In this document: one piece after another, positions 34,452 through 44,171 of the stretch | Position numbering within the stretch: the stretch's first letter is position 1 | Layout: the number at the start of each line of letters is the position of its first letter | Assembly (NCBI RefSeq): GCF_005771635.1 | Contig: NZ_VBWP01000007.1 | Coordinates: 62,001-126,000 of the forward strand | Source: Culicoidibacter larvae | GTDB lineage: Bacteria; Bacillota_I; Bacilli_A; Culicoidibacterales; Culicoidibacteraceae | Length of the DNA: 64,000 nt | Direction: 5' to 3' | The notes under the pieces: model-generated | What the model saw: the letters and a program-made list of their open reading frames with translations, nothing else | The model's database searches: none | What the model was told of the DNA's origin: nothing | Translations under genes and position numbers: made by a program

Positions 34452-35894
34452 CTAACGTAATCTTTCAAGTAATTTATCATTGTAGCCAAAGAAGTAAGTT
34501 AAAACGAATCCCATTACATATGAAATAACCAGACCGCCAACATACCATAACCATTGACCATTAGCAATTAAAGGAATCAATAATAATCCAGATGGCCCGA
34601 TTGCCACAGCACCAACAGTATTGCCTAATGTATTTGCCAAAGCAATAAATGCACCACCAAATCCGGCACCCAAACATGCGGTAACAAATGGCCAGAATAA
34701 TGGCAATGAAACCCCATAAATTAACGGTTCACCAACACCGAGGAACCCAACCGGTAACCCTGATGCTGCTGTTTCTTTTAATTTCAAATCCTTGGTTTTT
34801 ACGAAGACCGCAATGGCCGCGCCCACTTGGCCGGCGCCGGCCATTGCCATAATTGGCAACAACACTGTAAAACCTGCTGAAGTAATCAACTCAGTATGGA
34901 TAGGAGTAAATGCCTGATGGATACCAAGCATAACCATTGGCAAGAACGATGCTGCCAACACATAACCACCAATAATACCTAATTGATTTAATAAGATATC
35001 AACTAGTACATAAATCAAGCCGCTCATAACAATTGATGCAATTGGCATAATCACAAAGATAGTCAAGATGCCGCCAAGAATAATTGTTACAAATGGAACT
35101 ACAAATAAGTCCAGCACTGCCGGTACTACTTTACGCAACTGCTTCTCAAGCATCGCACAAATGAAGGCGGAGAAAATAACACCGATAACTCCACCGAGGT
35201 TTGGCGAAAGTTTCACCGTAAAATTAACCAGCGGAATAATAAACTCCAACGGCTGTGCCGCAGTCGTCGCCGTCGCTGCAATCCCTGCAAGCGCCGGACT
35301 TGACACCAAGGCACCCATAATCGCACCGATTACCGCTGAACCACCAAATTCTTTAGCAGCATTGTAACCAGCAACAATATTCAATGCACCAACCAGTAAC
35401 CCACCTCCGGCTGCAAAAAGCAAGAACCAAGGATTGGTCACTAACTCCGGCCAGAAAGTCTTACAAACATTGGCAATAGCAGCAATCAAACCGGTTGCTA
35501 CAAACCCGGGAATCAATGGAATAAAAATATTCCCAACATGTTTTAAGCCCCGCTGAAAAGCCGAATTCTGCTTGCTTTTCACACCGGCTTTAGTTGCCGC
35601 GGCAACATCTTCGTAGTCAACATCATCGGCAACAGTTGCATCACCTTTGATACCACTGATTTTTTCAAACGCATCACGCAGGCGCTGTGCATGTCCCGGA
35701 CCAACAATAATTTGCATTTGCTGTCCTTCAACAATACCCATAACACCTTTTTCTGCCTTCAATTTCGCCGCATCAACAGCGCCTACTGATTTTACATTCA
35801 CGCGCAGACGCGTCATACAGTTGGTAAAACTGCTAATATTATCAGCACCACCAACATCTGCCAAAATATCTTTTGCTAATTGATCATAATTCAT
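34452..35894 (-). CDS. murP: PTS MurNAc-type EIIBC permease
   Basis: 480 residues from the ATG at 35894 (AGGAG 8 nt upstream). The EIIB domain (1-80) has its phospho-cysteine Cys26 in FTNCMTRLRV. A linker follows, then a ten-helix EIIC domain of the glucose/sucrose superfamily with GVGEPLIYGVSLP and MLGIHQAFTPIHTEL. There is no EIIA domain, as usual for MurP, which uses the glucose EIIA. It imports and phosphorylates MurNAc or MurNAc-GlcNAc disaccharide. It lies between mupG and murQ. Confidence 0.93.
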   Translation of the reverse strand: MNYDQLAKDILADVGGADNISSFTNCMTRLRVNVKSVGAVDAAKLKAEKGVMGIVEGQQMQIIVGPGHAQRLRDAFEKISGIKGDATVADDVDYEDVAAATKAGVKSKQNSAFQRGLKHVGNIFIPLIPGFVATGLIAAIANVCKTFWPELVTNPWFLLFAAGGGLLVGALNIVAGYNAAKEFGGSAVIGAIMGALVSSPALAGIAATATTAAQPLEFIIPLVNFTVKLSPNLGGVIGVIFSAFICAMLEKQLRKVVPAVLDLFVVPFVTIILGGILTIFVIMPIASIVMSGLIYVLVDILLNQLGIIGGYVLAASFLPMVMLGIHQAFTPIHTELITSAGFTVLLPIMAMAGAGQVGAAIAVFVKTKDLKLKETAASGLPVGFLGVGEPLIYGVSLPLFWPFVTACLGAGFGGAFIALANTLGNTVGAVAIGPSGLLLIPLIANGQWLWYVGGLVISYVMGFVLTYFFGYNDKLLERLR

Positions 35895-35912
35895 ATGATT
35901 CACTCCTCTTAT

Positions 35913-36953
35913 CTATATTTTTTTAAATTCTACTCTTGCCCGACCACCAAGCATGTCAACAAGTTCGCAATAATGCTCAGCAATCCGGCCTATCTCTATT
36001 GTCCGTTCATCACCAGCTAAATCTTGGCGCAATACATGAATCTCGCCACTATATCTTCCATAGGCAGCAGTATCCATCTGCAACGCACCTCGCACCCGCT
36101 CAAGACCATCGCCATGACTCGGGATCGTTAAATCCGGGTGATGTCTCGTGGCCTTGATTCGCCACGAGGCATCACTTTCTTCTATCCGAATTGTCCAATG
36201 TTTATCCTTTAAAACCTGCCAGCAACCTTCATCAATTGTCGCCACTGGGATAGTTATTATCGATTCAGCTTCGTACTTAGCAATCATCTGCATATCTGGT
36301 TCACTAATGGTTCCTTCAGCGATAGCTACATATTCAATACCGTAAATAATCCGCTGTTCCAAATAATTGATATAGGGACTGCGATTCCGTTGCACTTCTA
36401 GCACCGGCAGTCCTAAATGCAATGGTGCACGCAACTGCCGGTTACCGGGAATGAAGCTAAAAATCATTCTCCGGAACTCGCTTATCATCCGGTTTTGGCG
36501 TTGGTAAAACGCATCATTTAATCCTGTTTCCGGACGCGGATAATAATTATGCCAGGCAATCACCGGAATATCTGCAAGTTCCATCAATTCAGCCTCAGTC
36601 AAAGTGCTGGCATTCAAAGCAATCTTAAAACCAAGCTGATGCATCATTCTGATTTCCGTAAGCGTAAAACCAAAATCAATCCGCAAACCAATAACACCAT
36701 ATTCTTTAAGTTGCGCTAATGCCGCTATTGGTATATTCAACATCGTGAGCGTATTCGGCGAAATATCCGCAAAAAACTGATAGCCATGCTGCCGATGTAA
36801 TTTCTGCATATAATCGATGAACTGTTGCAAACGTTCTGTTTCGGGAATATGCAAGGATACAAAAAAGTGTTTGATGTTATATTGTTTTGCCTGCTGAACC
36901 ACTTGATTTAAAACAACTTCCTCATCAGTTGGATAAAGCGAAAATACTAACAT
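35913..36953 (-). CDS. mupG: 6-phospho-N-acetylmuramidase (DUF871)
   Basis: 346 residues with AGGAGG 10 nt before the ATG. Features are an N-terminal TIM barrel with FFADISPNTLTML and LRIDFGFTL, YYPRPETGL in the centre and a C-terminal beta-rich domain. DUF871 proteins in mur operons were shown in Staphylococcus aureus to split MurNAc-6-phosphate-GlcNAc. The placement between the murR-like gene and murP fits this: MurP imports the disaccharide, MupG splits it and MurQ converts the MurNAc-6-phosphate. Confidence 0.92.
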   Translation of the reverse strand: MLVFSLYPTDEEVVLNQVVQQAKQYNIKHFFVSLHIPETERLQQFIDYMQKLHRQHGYQFFADISPNTLTMLNIPIAALAQLKEYGVIGLRIDFGFTLTEIRMMHQLGFKIALNASTLTEAELMELADIPVIAWHNYYPRPETGLNDAFYQRQNRMISEFRRMIFSFIPGNRQLRAPLHLGLPVLEVQRNRSPYINYLEQRIIYGIEYVAIAEGTISEPDMQMIAKYEAESIITIPVATIDEGCWQVLKDKHWTIRIEESDASWRIKATRHHPDLTIPSHGDGLERVRGALQMDTAAYGRYSGEIHVLRQDLAGDERTIEIGRIAEHYCELVDMLGGRARVEFKKI

Positions 36954-36955
36954 GC

Positions 36956-37801
36956 CTAGTCTGCCTCCTTTTTCTGAATAATATTGTATGTTCGCTCCAA
37001 GCGTTCCATTGATTCTTTTTGAAAGAGCAATCCATAAGTATAAAACAACACATCAACCATATACAGTTGCACAATTCGCGAACTTAGTGCACTGCTGCGA
37101 AAATCATGTTCGAAGGCAGCAACCTCTAAAGTGATAGTTGCCCACTTGGAAAGCTCAGTCTTGCCAATTCTGGTAATCGCAATAATTGGTACATTTTGCT
37201 CCTTCGCTTGTTTCGCTAGTTCAATCATTTCCCGCTTCTCACCGGAATAAGAAAATAAAATCACTAAATCTTTATTAGTATACTGGCGCAAGGCGACTTT
37301 GCGTAAATCGTGATCCGAATGGATAAACGCCTGTTTCTCCATTCGCAATAATTTATGAATCATATCCTGAGCAACTAAATCGCTGGCACCAACTCCGGCA
37401 CACATAATTGCACTTGCCTGATTAATAAATTTAGCCGCAGTACGCACCTTATGAATCGAAAGAATATTCTCGGTATCGGTTAATGCCGATATATTCTGCT
37501 TCAATAAATTTTCCGCAATATTATCCTTAAACTGTTCTGATTCCGGTCGCGAAAAACTACTGCTGTTCTGATTAGCAACTTCATGGGCCAATACCAACTT
37601 AAATTGTTTAAAACCATCAAAACCTGATTCCTGACAGAACCTGCTGACACTGGCATTACTTACCCCTGCCGCCTCAGCCAGCTCAGTCGTTGTATACCAA
37701 ATAACTTTTTCCGGTTCACTTAGTATATAATTGCCTAAACGCTTCTGGGTTTTACTCATCCTCGTCATATGTTCATGAATGCGGTACAATGTTCCACTCA
37801 T
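36956..37801 (-). CDS. murR: RpiR-family regulator of the mur operon
   Basis: 281 residues: an HTH_6 domain (about 1-80, with VSNASVSRFCQESGFDGF) and a SIS domain (about 125-255, VILFSYSGEKREMIELA). The SIS domain probably senses MurNAc-6-phosphate. It is first in the operon, 2 nt from mupG, and is preceded by two symmetrical TGAAA/TTTCA-type sites, one over the promoter, so autoregulation is likely. Confidence 0.9.
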   Translation of the reverse strand: MSGTLYRIHEHMTRMSKTQKRLGNYILSEPEKVIWYTTTELAEAAGVSNASVSRFCQESGFDGFKQFKLVLAHEVANQNSSSFSRPESEQFKDNIAENLLKQNISALTDTENILSIHKVRTAAKFINQASAIMCAGVGASDLVAQDMIHKLLRMEKQAFIHSDHDLRKVALRQYTNKDLVILFSYSGEKREMIELAKQAKEQNVPIIAITRIGKTELSKWATITLEVAAFEHDFRSSALSSRIVQLYMVDVLFYTYGLLFQKESMERLERTYNIIQKKEAD

Positions 37802-37834
37802 ATTTTCACCTCTTTTCTGATACCGATTACAACC

Positions 37835-37863
37835 ATTATATGTTGATGAAATTTTTTATTCAA
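37835..37863 (-). promoter_or_regulatory. Promoter of the mur operon
   Basis: TTGAAT, a 17-nt spacer and TATAAT on the minus strand. Confidence 0.75.
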
Positions 37864-37891
37864 TATTTTTAAATAAATGAAATTTAATTTC
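37847..37891. promoter_or_regulatory. Two candidate MurR operators
   Basis: TGAAATTTTTTATTCA (37847-37862) lies inside the promoter, and TGAAATTTAATTTC (37878-37891) upstream. Their centres are 30 bp apart, three helical turns, which suits cooperative binding by an RpiR protein. Confidence 0.5.
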
Positions 37892-37964
37892 GTGAAATAT
37901 ATAATAATAATGTAATTGGAGCATCAAAAGTATTGCTTATCTGTCAAAAATTGACAACAAAAAA

Positions 37965-37987
37965 AGAGAAGTCCTCAGGACTTCTCT
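37965..37987 (-). terminator. Terminator of leuS
   Basis: AGAGAAGTCCT/AGGACTTCTCT stem followed by seven T on the minus strand. Confidence 0.9.
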
Positions 37988-38000
37988 TTTTATTTTTCTT

Positions 38001-40409
38001 CTAACCAACAACAATATTAACCAATTTTCCAGGAACAACAATAACTTTACGTACCGTTTTTCCTTCAATAAAGGCTTGCACATTCTCTTGTTCCAGTGCC
38101 AATGCCTCCATATCTTCTTTGCTAATATCCGCAGCTACATTTATTTTAGCACGTACTTTGCCGTTCACCTGAACAACCATTTGCACTTCTGAAGATTTAG
38201 TTTTTGCTTCATCATAGGTTGGCCAAGCAGCATAAGTAATACTGTCTTTTTCACCACAGATAGTTTGCCAAATTTCTTCACCGATGTGTGGTGCAATCGG
38301 TGCCAGCAATTGAATAAAGCCTTTCGCATATTCAAGCGGCAATTGCGGATGCTTGTAAACTTCATTGACGAAAATCATCATTTGCGAAATTGCAGTATTG
38401 AAATTCAGAGTTTCAAAATCAGCAGTTACTTTCTTCACTGTCTGATGATAAACTTGCTCGAGTGCACCATCATTATCAGCACTAATTTCAGCTACCTCAG
38501 TGTATAGACGCCAAACGCGGTCAAGGAAACGACGTGAGCCATCAAGACCTTCTTCACTCCAAGCAATAGCAGCATCAAGCGGTCCCATAAACATTTCATA
38601 CAGCCGCAAAGTATCAGCGCCATGTGATGCAACAATCTTATCCGGGTTCACAACATTGCCTAGTGATTTTGACATCTTCTCATTATTGGCCCCAAGAATC
38701 ATCCCTTGATTAAACAAACGTTGGAATGGTTCACTGGTTGGTACCAGCCCTAGGTCAAATAACACTTTATGCCAGAAACGTGCATAGAGCAAATGCAACA
38801 CTGCATGCTCTGCACCACCAATATACAAATCAACCGGCAGCCAATATTCCAACAATTCACGAGAAACAAACTCCTCAGTATTATGCGGATCAAGATAACG
38901 CAAGAAATACCAACAACTTCCCGCCCACTGCGGCATCGTGTTAGTCTCACGACGACCTTTTTGGCCCGGACGGCCATAATCCGCGCCATCAACAATCAAC
39001 CAGTCAGCCGCATTAGCAAGTGGTGACTCACCGGTTCCCGAAGGCTGAATATGCTTCATCTTCGGCAATAGTACCGGCAACTCTTCTTCATTCACCAAAC
39101 TCATGCTGCCATCTTCCCAATGAATAACCGGGAACGGTTCGCCCCAATAACGCTGACGGCTGAACAACCAGTCACGCAATTTATAATTTACCTTGCGCGC
39201 ACCGCATTTATGCGCTTCAAGATACTCAATCATCGCTTCTTTCGCTGCGGCATTATCCATACCATTCAAAAATTCAGAATTGATATGTTCACCATCACCA
39301 AGAATCGCTTCCTCACTCAAATCACCAACAATCACTTGCGCGATTGGCAAATCATACACTTTAGCAAATTCAAAGTCACGGCCATCGTGTCCCGGCACTG
39401 CCATAACTGCGCCGCTGCCATAAGTTGCCAAAACATAATCAGCAATCCATATCGGCAACTTCTCACCAGTCAAAGGATGCACCGCAAACGCACCAGTTGC
39501 TACCCCGGTTTTCACCTTCTGCAACTCAGTCCGCTCAAACTCAGACTTTTTAGCAACCTCAATTTTATATGCATCAACTGCATGGCGATGTTCAGCAGTC
39601 GTTACCTTATCAACCAACTCATGTTCCGGCGCAAGCACCACATAAGTTACTCCATAAAGGGTATCCGGCCGGGTCGTATAGACTTCAACCACATCATCAA
39701 AACCGTCTACCGCAAAACACACATCAGCACCCTCGGATTTACCAATCCAGTTGCGTTGCATATCTTTAAGGTGCTCCGGCCAATCCAAATCATCAAGATC
39801 TTCAAGCAACCGCTCAGCATACTTAGTAATCTTCAATACCCATTGGCGCATCGGCTTACGAACAACCGGATAACCGCCACGCTCACTAACGCCATTAACA
39901 ATTTCCTCGTTAGCAAGCACTGTCCCCAGTTCCTCACACCAGTTCACCGGAATCTCTTTCATCTCTGCCAAACCAGCATTATACAACTGCATAAAAATCC
40001 ACTGCGTCCACTTGTAATATTCCGGATCGGTCGTATTGATCTCACGATTCCAATCATATGAAAAACCAAGCGACTGAATTTGCCGTTTAAAAGTCTGAAT
40101 ATTTTTCTCGGTAAACTCTGCCGGATCATTTCCGGTATCCAAAGCATACTGTTCAGCCGGCAAGCCAAAAGCATCCCAACCCATCGGATGCAAAACATTA
40201 AATCCTTGCGCCCGTTTCATCCGTGACATGATATCAGTTGCCGTATACCCTTCCGGGTGCCCAACATGCAACCCGGCACCAGATGGATAAGGGAACATAT
40301 CCAAAGCGTAAAACTTCGGCTTACTCATATCCTCACCAGTCTTAAAAGTATCTTGCTCAAGCCAAAACTTCTGCCATTTCTGCTCAATCTCTTTATGATC
40401 AAAACTCAT
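38001..40409 (-). CDS. leuS: Leucyl-tRNA synthetase
   Basis: 802 residues, full length for the bacterial type. The class I signature HVGH is near residues 48-51 ([11 protein letters not shown]) and KMSKS near 575 ([10 protein letters not shown]). The editing domain is present between them ([13 protein letters not shown] and [10 protein letters not shown]). The SD is GGAG. A leucine T-box leader controls it. It is a single-gene transcript between two terminators. Confidence 0.98.
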   Translation of the reverse strand: MSFDHKEIEQKWQKFWLEQDTFKTGEDMSKPKFYALDMFPYPSGAGLHVGHPEGYTATDIMSRMKRAQGFNVLHPMGWDAFGLPAEQYALDTGNDPAEFTEKNIQTFKRQIQSLGFSYDWNREINTTDPEYYKWTQWIFMQLYNAGLAEMKEIPVNWCEELGTVLANEEIVNGVSERGGYPVVRKPMRQWVLKITKYAERLLEDLDDLDWPEHLKDMQRNWIGKSEGADVCFAVDGFDDVVEVYTTRPDTLYGVTYVVLAPEHELVDKVTTAEHRHAVDAYKIEVAKKSEFERTELQKVKTGVATGAFAVHPLTGEKLPIWIADYVLATYGSGAVMAVPGHDGRDFEFAKVYDLPIAQVIVGDLSEEAILGDGEHINSEFLNGMDNAAAKEAMIEYLEAHKCGARKVNYKLRDWLFSRQRYWGEPFPVIHWEDGSMSLVNEEELPVLLPKMKHIQPSGTGESPLANAADWLIVDGADYGRPGQKGRRETNTMPQWAGSCWYFLRYLDPHNTEEFVSRELLEYWLPVDLYIGGAEHAVLHLLYARFWHKVLFDLGLVPTSEPFQRLFNQGMILGANNEKMSKSLGNVVNPDKIVASHGADTLRLYEMFMGPLDAAIAWSEEGLDGSRRFLDRVWRLYTEVAEISADNDGALEQVYHQTVKKVTADFETLNFNTAISQMMIFVNEVYKHPQLPLEYAKGFIQLLAPIAPHIGEEIWQTICGEKDSITYAAWPTYDEAKTKSSEVQMVVQVNGKVRAKINVAADISKEDMEALALEQENVQAFIEGKTVRKVIVVPGKLVNIVVG

Positions 40410-40687
40410 TTTTATTCCTCCTTAAATATCAAAAAAACGCCTCTAAGTTCTCAAAAAAACCTAGAGACGAATAAAATCCGCGGTACCACTCTGCTTCATC
40501 CGGCAATATCTACCTGACACACTCAACATTCTTTAACGGTATGACCCGGAACACATTACTGCTACTTCATGCATTCTGCTAAACAGGCGAGTTCATCATT
40601 CAAGCTACCACCGCTTTCCACCAACCAGCGACTCTCTTTGCGTGCCCTCAATAACTACTATTCCTGCATCTACACATTTCACCTTTA
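40410..40687 (-). promoter_or_regulatory. Leucine T-box leader of leuS
   Basis: Minus strand: AGAGAGTCG and GGTTGGTGGAAAGCGG of stem I, specifier loop GAACTCGCC with CUC (Leu), then the conserved AGAGTGGTACCGCGG near 40471-40485 that binds the uncharged tRNA end. A terminator stem (CTCTAGG to AGAGGCG, then TTTTTTT) follows at about 40434-40464. Uncharged tRNA-Leu would favour the antiterminator and leuS expression. Confidence 0.95.
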
Positions 40688-40715
40688 ATTATAACAACTT
40701 TTAACGAATAATCAA
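40688..40715 (-). promoter_or_regulatory. Promoter of the leuS T-box transcript
   Basis: TTGATT, a 16-nt spacer and TATAAT on the minus strand. Confidence 0.7.
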
Positions 40716-40740
40716 CCCCGGGACGGGGAAAAATTTAAAA

Positions 40741-40763
40741 AGCCAGAACCCAAGGTTCTGGCT
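40741..40763 (-). terminator. Terminator of the esterase gene
   Basis: AGCCAGAACC/GGTTCTGGCT stem followed on the minus strand by TTTTTAAATTTTTC. Confidence 0.88.
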
Positions 40764-40820
40764 TTTTCTCTTTTATAAGATAAGCAGTATTCTGGCATTA
40801 TAATTAAATAACTCTAACAA

Positions 40821-41825
40821 TTAATTATCCTGCAATCTCTCTTTTAAAAATTGGACTGTATCTTGGTAAGTAGTTTGTCCGGGTACATTGCCCATTATAA
40901 ACTGATACTCATGACCGGTAACAAACTCATCAACACTATAGAACCGCTCTCGCACATCAACATTGAGACTTCTGAGCTTATCTGCAAGATTTCTTCCCAT
41001 TGATTCAAACGATGCTGTATTTCCATCGGTAATGTATGCAGGTGGAAAATCGGCATTTACATTATCCACTATTGAAGCTTGCTTAGCCAATGGACTTTGC
41101 ACCCAATCCTTCTCACCAATATAACTCCACCCTATTTGACTAAATATAAAACTAAATACGACATTGTCACTATTAGCTAATCCTGTTAATTCATATGGCC
41201 CGCAGTACAACAACATCCCCTTAATAGATGATTCCGGAACAACTTGTTCAATACCAACCTCCGAAGCGTAATTAGCATTTGTTTGCGTAATAACAAATTG
41301 GCTCACTATTTGAGCCCCTGCAGAATCGCCGGCAAAAAACAACTTAGATGCATCAATATTGTATTTCTCTTTATTAGTTAAAACAAAATCAACAAATTCT
41401 TTTGTCTGAATGACTGGTGTCGGATACACATAATCCGGTGCTACACTATAATTAAGTGCAATAACAGTATATCCCTCGCTTGCCAAAGCCACACCATAGT
41501 TTTCTATCATAGACTTATCGCCGCCGACAAATCCACCACCATGTACCCAAAATATCACGGGGTATGTTTTCCCTGGTTCTTTATTTGGTGTGTACACATC
41601 GAATGTGTTTTCCGGATACGCTGATGTATACACCTCATCCTTGGTGATAGTAACTTTTGCTTCCATTTCATTATAATTTGGTAATGTTGAACTTTCCGGC
41701 GCTCCACCGAAAATCAGTGCATTTGCAAGCCAAACTACTGGTCGCGGAGTAATATTAACAATTATTACTACACTCAAAAGAATTACTAATATAATATCTA
41801 AAAAAATCAAAACTATCTTCTTCAT
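40821..41825 (-). CDS. Membrane-anchored alpha/beta-hydrolase of the HSL esterase type
   Basis: 334 residues. An N-terminal transmembrane segment (about 4-24) suggests an extracellular or periplasm-facing enzyme. The oxyanion motif HGGGF and the nucleophile motif GDSAG (FAGDSAGAQ) define the hormone-sensitive-lipase-like family; the catalytic Asp is probably in YITDGNTASFE and the His in TGHEYQF. The substrate is unknown. It is a single gene. Confidence 0.88.
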   Translation of the reverse strand: MKKIVLIFLDIILVILLSVVIIVNITPRPVVWLANALIFGGAPESSTLPNYNEMEAKVTITKDEVYTSAYPENTFDVYTPNKEPGKTYPVIFWVHGGGFVGGDKSMIENYGVALASEGYTVIALNYSVAPDYVYPTPVIQTKEFVDFVLTNKEKYNIDASKLFFAGDSAGAQIVSQFVITQTNANYASEVGIEQVVPESSIKGMLLYCGPYELTGLANSDNVVFSFIFSQIGWSYIGEKDWVQSPLAKQASIVDNVNADFPPAYITDGNTASFESMGRNLADKLRSLNVDVRERFYSVDEFVTGHEYQFIMGNVPGQTTYQDTVQFLKERLQDN

Positions 41826-41928
41826 ATCTAACCCTCATTTCAAAACTTGATTCAAATATACCATAGTCCGATATACTTCGCAAGAATAGCGGTTTCCTAT
41901 TGTTCATTATGAAATCTACTATAATAAA

Positions 41929-41949
41929 AAGCCTGATAAAATCAGGCTT
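41929..41949 (-). terminator. Terminator of the exonuclease gene
   Basis: AAGCCTGAT/ATCAGGCTT stem followed by TTTATTAT on the minus strand. Confidence 0.82.
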
Positions 41950-42010
41950 GCCATCAGAAAAAGTATATAGTAGTTGGCACTCTAACAGTGTCCAAAATAC
42001 CAAATTTATT

Positions 42011-42619
42011 TTAATATGATTTATAGACCTCTTTGCCATTAAGCTGAAGGTTTTTATTTACACCATATTTAGTTTTATAAGCTATCACGTTTCTAAATTC
42101 GTCTATATCATAATTATCATTCAAAGTATCAAATACCTGCCATGTGGCTATCACGTCGTTTAAAGCCCGATGAGCATTCTCCAGCGGAATATTCAAATAG
42201 CGACATACATCGCCAAGCTTATGCGGCGCCGGGCAGTACGCCCGCGCCAGCGTCAGCGTGTCAATGAAATCATTGGTCAGCAACTGATGATTAGCAACAT
42301 GTTTGCTAAAAAATACATTCAAAAATGGCAAATCAAAAGGAATATTATGTGCTACCAACAAAACATCCGGGGTAATCACACCCTGCAAATGCTCAAGCAA
42401 CTCTGCTTCCTCAACGCCATCTTGTTTTGACATCTCCATAGTAATTCCGGTCAATTGCTGAATCTTCGGCGGAATATAACTGCGGCGCAACAAAATACTC
42501 TGCTGATCCACCTCGCCGTCCGGTGTTACTAACCGGTACCCAAACTCCAGCAATTTATCACGACTCGGATTAAAACCAGTCGTCTCAACATCAAACACCA
42601 TAACTTTCTGCTCAATCAT
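42011..42619 (-). CDS. DnaQ-type 3'-5' exonuclease
   Basis: 202 residues from the ATG at 42619 (GAGG 8 nt upstream; an upstream GTG overlaps the SD). DEDDh motifs: DVETTG (Exo I), AHNIPFDLPFLN (Exo II) and HRALNDV (Exo III). Such stand-alone domains are related to the polymerase III epsilon proofreading subunit; the real role may be DNA repair or RNA degradation. No helicase domain is attached. Confidence 0.9.
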   Translation of the reverse strand: MIEQKVMVFDVETTGFNPSRDKLLEFGYRLVTPDGEVDQQSILLRRSYIPPKIQQLTGITMEMSKQDGVEEAELLEHLQGVITPDVLLVAHNIPFDLPFLNVFFSKHVANHQLLTNDFIDTLTLARAYCPAPHKLGDVCRYLNIPLENAHRALNDVIATWQVFDTLNDNYDIDEFRNVIAYKTKYGVNKNLQLNGKEVYKSY

Positions 42620-42672
42620 CAAACTCACCTCAATACTCTTATTATAGCATAATTTTTATTGAGGAAAAAAGG

Positions 42673-42702
42673 AAAAGAACGGCCCGAGGTGTCCGCTCTT
42701 TT
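42673..42702 (-). terminator. Terminator of the stand-alone two-component system
   Basis: AAAAGAGCGG/CCGTTCTTTT stem followed by CCTTTTTTCC on the minus strand. Confidence 0.78.
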
Positions 42703-42710
42703 CTCAACTT

Positions 42711-44171
42711 TTACAAATAAATCTCAAAACAGAACACATGCTTTTCACTATCAACAAGACAATCGAAACTATATCCATAGCGCTCAAGCAGCAACTGCAC
42801 GATATATAATCCAAGTCCGTGTCCGTCAGCCATTTCACCGGCTTCACTGACAAACGGCTTAAAGATAGTATTGACATCAATTACCGCATCATCGGGAATA
42901 ATATTGCAAACTGAAATCTTGTTGTCAGTCACAGTAATCGTCACCGGAGTTGTCGGCTTGCGATAATAAACTGCGTTGCTCAGCAGATTAGAAATAATCT
43001 TGCTGAAACTGTCGGCTGGCATCGTCAGCCGCAGCTCTTTGCTGCTTTCATTGACAATGTTAATAATTGCCTGCTCATCAACTTCACGATAAAGCTGCTG
43101 TGCCTCCTCAATAATCGGCATCACGACAATATCTTCATTGTAGTGCAAGTGCTCAGTTTTAGAAACTGATAAAATCTCATCAACCAACTTCTGGATTTTT
43201 TGCAGATTATCGTAGCATTTTCGCAAATAAACCTCATGATTCTGATAATCACCAACATGATTGAGCATTCCCTCAATCATTGAGTTCATCGCCATAATCG
43301 GCGTCTTTAATTCATGAGTTGCCCCGCGCATAAATAATTGCTTATCCTCTTCAAGCTTTTTAGTATAAATGACTTCATCATCCAAATCACGGATTGACTG
43401 GCGCAATTTTCCATACATCCGGTAAATATCATTTTCCAATTGTACCAATTCATCACCTTGTTTATAATTAGTTCTTTCTGGTTCTTGCATAGTTTCCATA
43501 TTGCTAACAAATTTATTTATCTTTTTAACTTTCCTTGAAATTAATAAAGAAATTATCAACGATAATAGACTTGAAAGAATCAAAGAAATAATAATAAAAT
43601 AGAAAAGATTTTCTAAAAAATAACTTTGAATATTTTGAATATATGACAGCGGACTGTATGACTTAACATTAGCTACTTTAATACCATAAGAATCACCATC
43701 AACACTAAAGCCTCGTTGTAGTACAGTATAATCGTCCATTCCATCTTTCATCGGAATTGGACTGTTTTCTGTTTTGCCTAGAAAATTGTAGTAATCAATA
43801 TCCAAAATCGAATACTCATAATAGCGAATCGGTGTTGCATATGTAACCTCATGCCCATTTTCACTAGTATTGTATATATAGTACAATTCTTTTTGAACGA
43901 CTCCCTCAGTCCAATAAACAACTTCGCTGTTTAATTTTACTTCAATAATATATCCATTATCAGAATATTGTTTAAGGTGCTCTTTATTAACACCATTCTT
44001 TTTAACATCTGTTTCTATTTCATTAATAACTTTTTCAGTATCATTATTCACTTGTATCTGGTTTATCATTGGTATTCCAAGCGTAACTAACATATTTGAT
44101 GCTGAAATAATTACAAACGATAACATCGTGATAATAACCCATATCTTCCAAAACAATGGAATTCTTCTCAT
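42711..44171 (-). CDS. Sensor histidine kinase of the stand-alone two-component system
   Basis: 486 residues. TM1 is about 8-32, an extracellular sensor of about 150 residues follows, TM2 is about 185-210 and then a HAMP-like linker. The H-box is ATHELKTPI with phospho-acceptor His286, the N-box NLLSNAVYY and the G2 box GHGLGLYIV. It overlaps the regulator gene by 4 bp. The sensor is not related by eye to those of the two adhesin cassettes. There is no transporter or target gene beside it, so the stimulus is unknown. Confidence 0.92.
   Translation of the reverse strand: MRRIPLFWKIWVIITMLSFVIISASNMLVTLGIPMINQIQVNNDTEKVINEIETDVKKNGVNKEHLKQYSDNGYIIEVKLNSEVVYWTEGVVQKELYYIYNTSENGHEVTYATPIRYYEYSILDIDYYNFLGKTENSPIPMKDGMDDYTVLQRGFSVDGDSYGIKVANVKSYSPLSYIQNIQSYFLENLFYFIIISLILSSLLSLIISLLISRKVKKINKFVSNMETMQEPERTNYKQGDELVQLENDIYRMYGKLRQSIRDLDDEVIYTKKLEEDKQLFMRGATHELKTPIMAMNSMIEGMLNHVGDYQNHEVYLRKCYDNLQKIQKLVDEILSVSKTEHLHYNEDIVVMPIIEEAQQLYREVDEQAIINIVNESSKELRLTMPADSFSKIISNLLSNAVYYRKPTTPVTITVTDNKISVCNIIPDDAVIDVNTIFKPFVSEAGEMADGHGLGLYIVQLLLERYGYSFDCLVDSEKHVFCFEIYL

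Noticed and set aside
39120-40061. 313-codon plus-strand frame inside leuS
   Set aside because: Entirely antisense to a full-length leuS with intact motifs. The composition is odd for a protein and there is no SD.
41755-42039. 94-codon minus frame overlapping the esterase start and exonuclease end
   Set aside because: It overlaps two well-supported genes and a terminator, with no SD or homology.
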